From the NCBI GenBank assembly GCA_017633195.1, contig JAGBPV010000032.1:1-18322 (forward strand): a stretch of DNA of 18,322 bases, given 5' to 3'. Shown here piece after piece: positions 16,438 to 18,322 of the stretch. The notes under the pieces were generated by a model. It was not told the origin of the DNA and did not search any database. It saw only the letters and a program-made list of their open reading frames with translations. Numbering within the stretch: the first letter of the stretch is position 1; every line of letters starts with the position of its first letter. This DNA comes from a bacterium (lineage in GTDB: Bacteria > Bacillota_I > Bacilli_A > Mycoplasmatales > Mycoplasmoidaceae). A program made the translations under genes and the position numbers.

Positions 16438-17051
16438 TATAAATTCATTAATAAACAATTCTTTTTAATTCATTCAATGACTTGATCAATACCTTCTCCA
16501 GTTTTTAGGTTGGTTAAAAAGAATGGTTTATTTTCTCCTCTAAATCTTATTGTATCTTTTTTCATAACTTCAAGATCAGCACCCACATATGGAGCTAAAT
16601 CTGTTTTGTTAATGATGAATAAGTCAGATTTGATCATTCCTTGTCCACCTTTTCTTGGAATCTTTTCACCTTGAGCAACATCAATAATATAAATTGAGAA
16701 ATTTACTAAGTCAGGACTAAATGTAGCAGCTAAATTATCTCCACCTGATTCTAAGAAAATTAATTTTAAATCAGGGTGTTTTTCTTCCATTTCTTTAATA
16801 GCTTGGAAGTTCATTGATGGGTCTTCTCTAACAGCAGTATGTGGACATCCACCAGTTTCAACTCCAGCAATTCTATCTACAGGTAAAACTTTTGATGCAA
16901 TTAAAATTCTTGCATCTTCTACTGTATAAATATCATCAGTAATAGCTGCTAAAGAAATTTCAGGATACATTCTTTTAGCTAATTCTTCAATTAATTTGGT
17001 TTTTCCTGAACCAACAGGTCCACCAATTCCAATAATTACAGGTTTTTTCAT
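16437..17051 (-). CDS. ureG: Urease accessory GTPase UreG
   Basis: 204 residues, the standard length. UreG is a SIMIBI-class GTPase that, as a GTP- and nickel-bound dimer, delivers nickel to urease. The P-loop [11 protein letters not shown] is at 8-18. [13 protein letters not shown] and [17 protein letters not shown] carry the conserved Cys-Pro-His nickel motif. [30 protein letters not shown] and the base-recognition motif [13 protein letters not shown] follow. UGA at 16470-16472 is Trp, and the protein ends at TAA 16437, which overlaps the ureD ATG. AAAGGAG precedes the start. It lies 22 bases after ureF. Confidence 0.98.
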
Positions 17052-17073
17052 AATTTTTTCTCCTTTAATATAA

Positions 17074-17781
17074 TTAAGACATGAATAGTCTTATTAATGA
17101 TTCTTCATGATCCATTTGAGCAATTTCAATACTAAATCCATTAATACCAAAATCTTCTATATTATATTGTTTAGAAGCTGATACTGTTTCTTTAACAAAT
17201 GGTTTAATTTCATTAGCAACATAAATTCCATCTGATGGGCCCAAAGGAATAGCTCTAATGGCATTTTGAATTAAATTTTGAATATTCATATATAGATAAT
17301 TTTCAATTCCTTCTTCTATATCAATATTCAAGTAATTAAAAGCGATTGCATAAGCAACTGCAGCATTTCCATGCGCTTTTTTATCATTAATTGCTTGCAT
17401 GTATGCAACTAATTCTTTACAATCTGGAATAATATCTATTAAACACTCAACAGTTCTTACTCCAACTTTTTTATATCCTTCTCTGGTTTCTTTTGGTAAA
17501 GTTGCTACATGAAATAATTCATCAATTTCTAATATAAATTTATCATCATGTTCTTTTAACTCCTTATCTAATAATCTCATTCCTAATGCATCATTAAATA
17601 AGAATTGAGTTTTTAAATAAGTCTTTAAAATAGTTAATAATTCTTGTTTAGTTTTTACTTTATTTTGATTAATATAAGTTTCTAAACCAAAGGAATGATT
17701 AAATCCACCAGTAGGAAATACAGTACTACAAATTTGTAATAAAGTTAAGTTGTTGTACTTTTTTAATTTATCAATTTCCAT
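17074..17781 (-). CDS. ureF: Urease accessory protein UreF
   Basis: 235 residues. An all-helical protein that bridges UreD and UreG and gates GTP hydrolysis during urease activation. Family features: [21 protein letters not shown] near the N-terminus (split by a short variable part), [13 protein letters not shown] in the centre and [12 protein letters not shown] further on, equivalent to the conserved [AV][RK][AL][IV]PLGQ region. The gap to ureE is 3 bases, with its ribosome-binding site (GAGGAA) in the end of ureE, indicating translational coupling. No UGA codons occur in it. Confidence 0.95.
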   Translation of the reverse strand: MEIDKLKKYNNLTLLQICSTVFPTGGFNHSFGLETYINQNKVKTKQELLTILKTYLKTQFLFNDALGMRLLDKELKEHDDKFILEIDELFHVATLPKETREGYKKVGVRTVECLIDIIPDCKELVAYMQAINDKKAHGNAAVAYAIAFNYLNIDIEEGIENYLYMNIQNLIQNAIRAIPLGPSDGIYVANEIKPFVKETVSASKQYNIEDFGINGFSIEIAQMDHEESLIRLFMS

Positions 17782-17784
17782 ATT

Positions 17785-18322
17785 CTATTCCTCTTCATGT
17801 GAATGATGTGTGTGTTCATGATCATGATTTTCATGTTTGTGTTCATGATCATGAGTATGCATTCCATTCTTAAAGTCATTATGGTCATGATGATGATCAG
17901 TTACTTTATGTAAATGTGAGTGTGTTAAGTTACCGTGTCTATGTTCATGATCATGATTATGGATGTGATGATGTTCATCGTCATCATCAGGATGTTCATG
18001 TACATGAGTGTATTCACCATGAGAATGTTGATGAGAATGAATGTGTTCTTCTTCATGTTCATGATTGTGAGTGTGTTCATGTTCACTTAAATCATGACTA
18101 TGAATTTTATCAGCATCCTTATTAATATCTTTTCTAGCATCATGACTAACTTCATCATGTCCACCTTCTATTTTGATGTGTTTAAAAGGTTCTTTTAATT
18201 TTGTATCAATAATTTCATATGCAATATTTAATTGTTTTAATAATCTTTCAACTAAATAGTCATATTCAACATACATGCTAGTTTCATCAAATTGTGCTGG
18301 TAAGTGTCTATTACCTAATTGA
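17785..18322 (-). CDS. ureE: Urease accessory protein UreE, His-rich tail (5' end outside window)
   Basis: 178 C-terminal residues are visible; the gene continues beyond the window edge. UreE is a nickel metallochaperone that hands nickel to UreG. The visible fold part has LGNRHLP, then [14 protein letters not shown], the family's YDHVLEDML-type helix, up to about FK. From there a tail of about 131 residues (17788-18180) carries roughly 44 His, mostly as His-x-His alternating with Asp, Glu, Ser, Thr or Asn. His-rich tails occur in Klebsiella and related UreE proteins but are normally far shorter. The tail should bind many nickel or zinc ions and may act as a store. The DNA is internally repetitive, so length may vary by slippage. 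Confidence 0.93.
   Translation of the reverse strand, partial: QLGNRHLPAQFDETSMYVEYDYLVERLLKQLNIAYEIIDTKLKEPFKHIKIEGGHDEVSHDARKDINKDADKIHSHDLSEHEHTHNHEHEEEHIHSHQHSHGEYTHVHEHPDDDDEHHHIHNHDHEHRHGNLTHSHLHKVTDHHHDHNDFKNGMHTHDHEHKHENHDHEHTHHSHEEE
17788..18180 (-). repeat. Degenerate His-codon repeat tract in ureE
   Basis: A 393-base tract dominated by CAT/CAC codons alternating with acidic or small residues. On the plus strand the string TGTTCATGATCATGA recurs three times (near 17813, 17841 and 17943), with the palindrome ATGATCAT inside. No regular unit length is kept, so this is compositional repetition with short slippage-prone copies, not a tandem array. Confidence 0.7.

Noticed and set aside
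17916..18125. Plus-strand ORF rich in His and Val codons opposite ureE
   Set aside because: It is the antisense shadow of the His-codon tract in ureE (CAT read as ATG, CAC as GTG); it has no ribosome site and no family signal.
17788..18180. CRISPR-like or tandem-repeat array
   Set aside because: Short recurring strings have no fixed repeat length or spacers and are explained by alternating His codons within a coding frame.

Overview
The window reads as a Mollicute of the genus Ureaplasma. It is extremely AT-rich. UGA must be read as tryptophan: recO, glyQS, dnaG, ureB, ureC, ureG, ureD and the membrane genes are open only that way, with UGA falling at conserved Trp positions. It also carries a nickel urease cluster, the hallmark of Ureaplasma. 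All coordinates and lengths here use genetic code 4. The species is probably not one with the familiar contiguous ureABCEFGD order of the human ureaplasmas, because the urease genes are arranged differently here.

Region 1 (1-3178, + strand) holds two adjacent genes for Gln/Asn-rich proteins of unknown function. They share a recurring ~62-residue module (three copies in the first protein, one in the second) and end at a hairpin terminator. Region 2 (3215-4160) has a small 2[4Fe-4S] ferredoxin gene on the minus strand, divergent from cmk. Region 3 (4217-9947, + strand) is a housekeeping run: rpsU, ybeY, era, recO, glyQS, dnaG. Several of these are only complete when UGA is Trp. Region 4 (10019-10330) is a YbjQ/UPF0145 family gene with a good promoter and terminator. 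About 430 bp of noncoding sequence follows, up to the end of ureC.

Region 5 (10824-18322, minus strand) is the urease locus. Read in the direction of transcription it is ureE (5' end outside the window), ureF, ureG, ureD, then three membrane-protein genes, then ureA, ureB, ureC. Hairpins suggest up to four transcription units: ureEFGD; two linked membrane genes; a third membrane gene; ureABC. The two linked membrane proteins (14577-15455 and 14180-14575) look like divergent three-helix PQ-loop/SemiSWEET-type proteins, related to each other. The first has about 140 residues inserted between helices 2 and 3. Their codon choice resembles that of the urease subunits more than that of the housekeeping genes. 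This pair is the best candidate for an undescribed component, perhaps for urea entry, ammonia/ammonium exit or metal supply, but the function is inferred from position only.

In the expected scheme, UreE (with a very long His-rich tail) supplies nickel, UreG/UreF/UreD insert it into the UreABC apoenzyme, and urea hydrolysis in the cytoplasm makes ammonia, whose gradient ureaplasmas use to make ATP.
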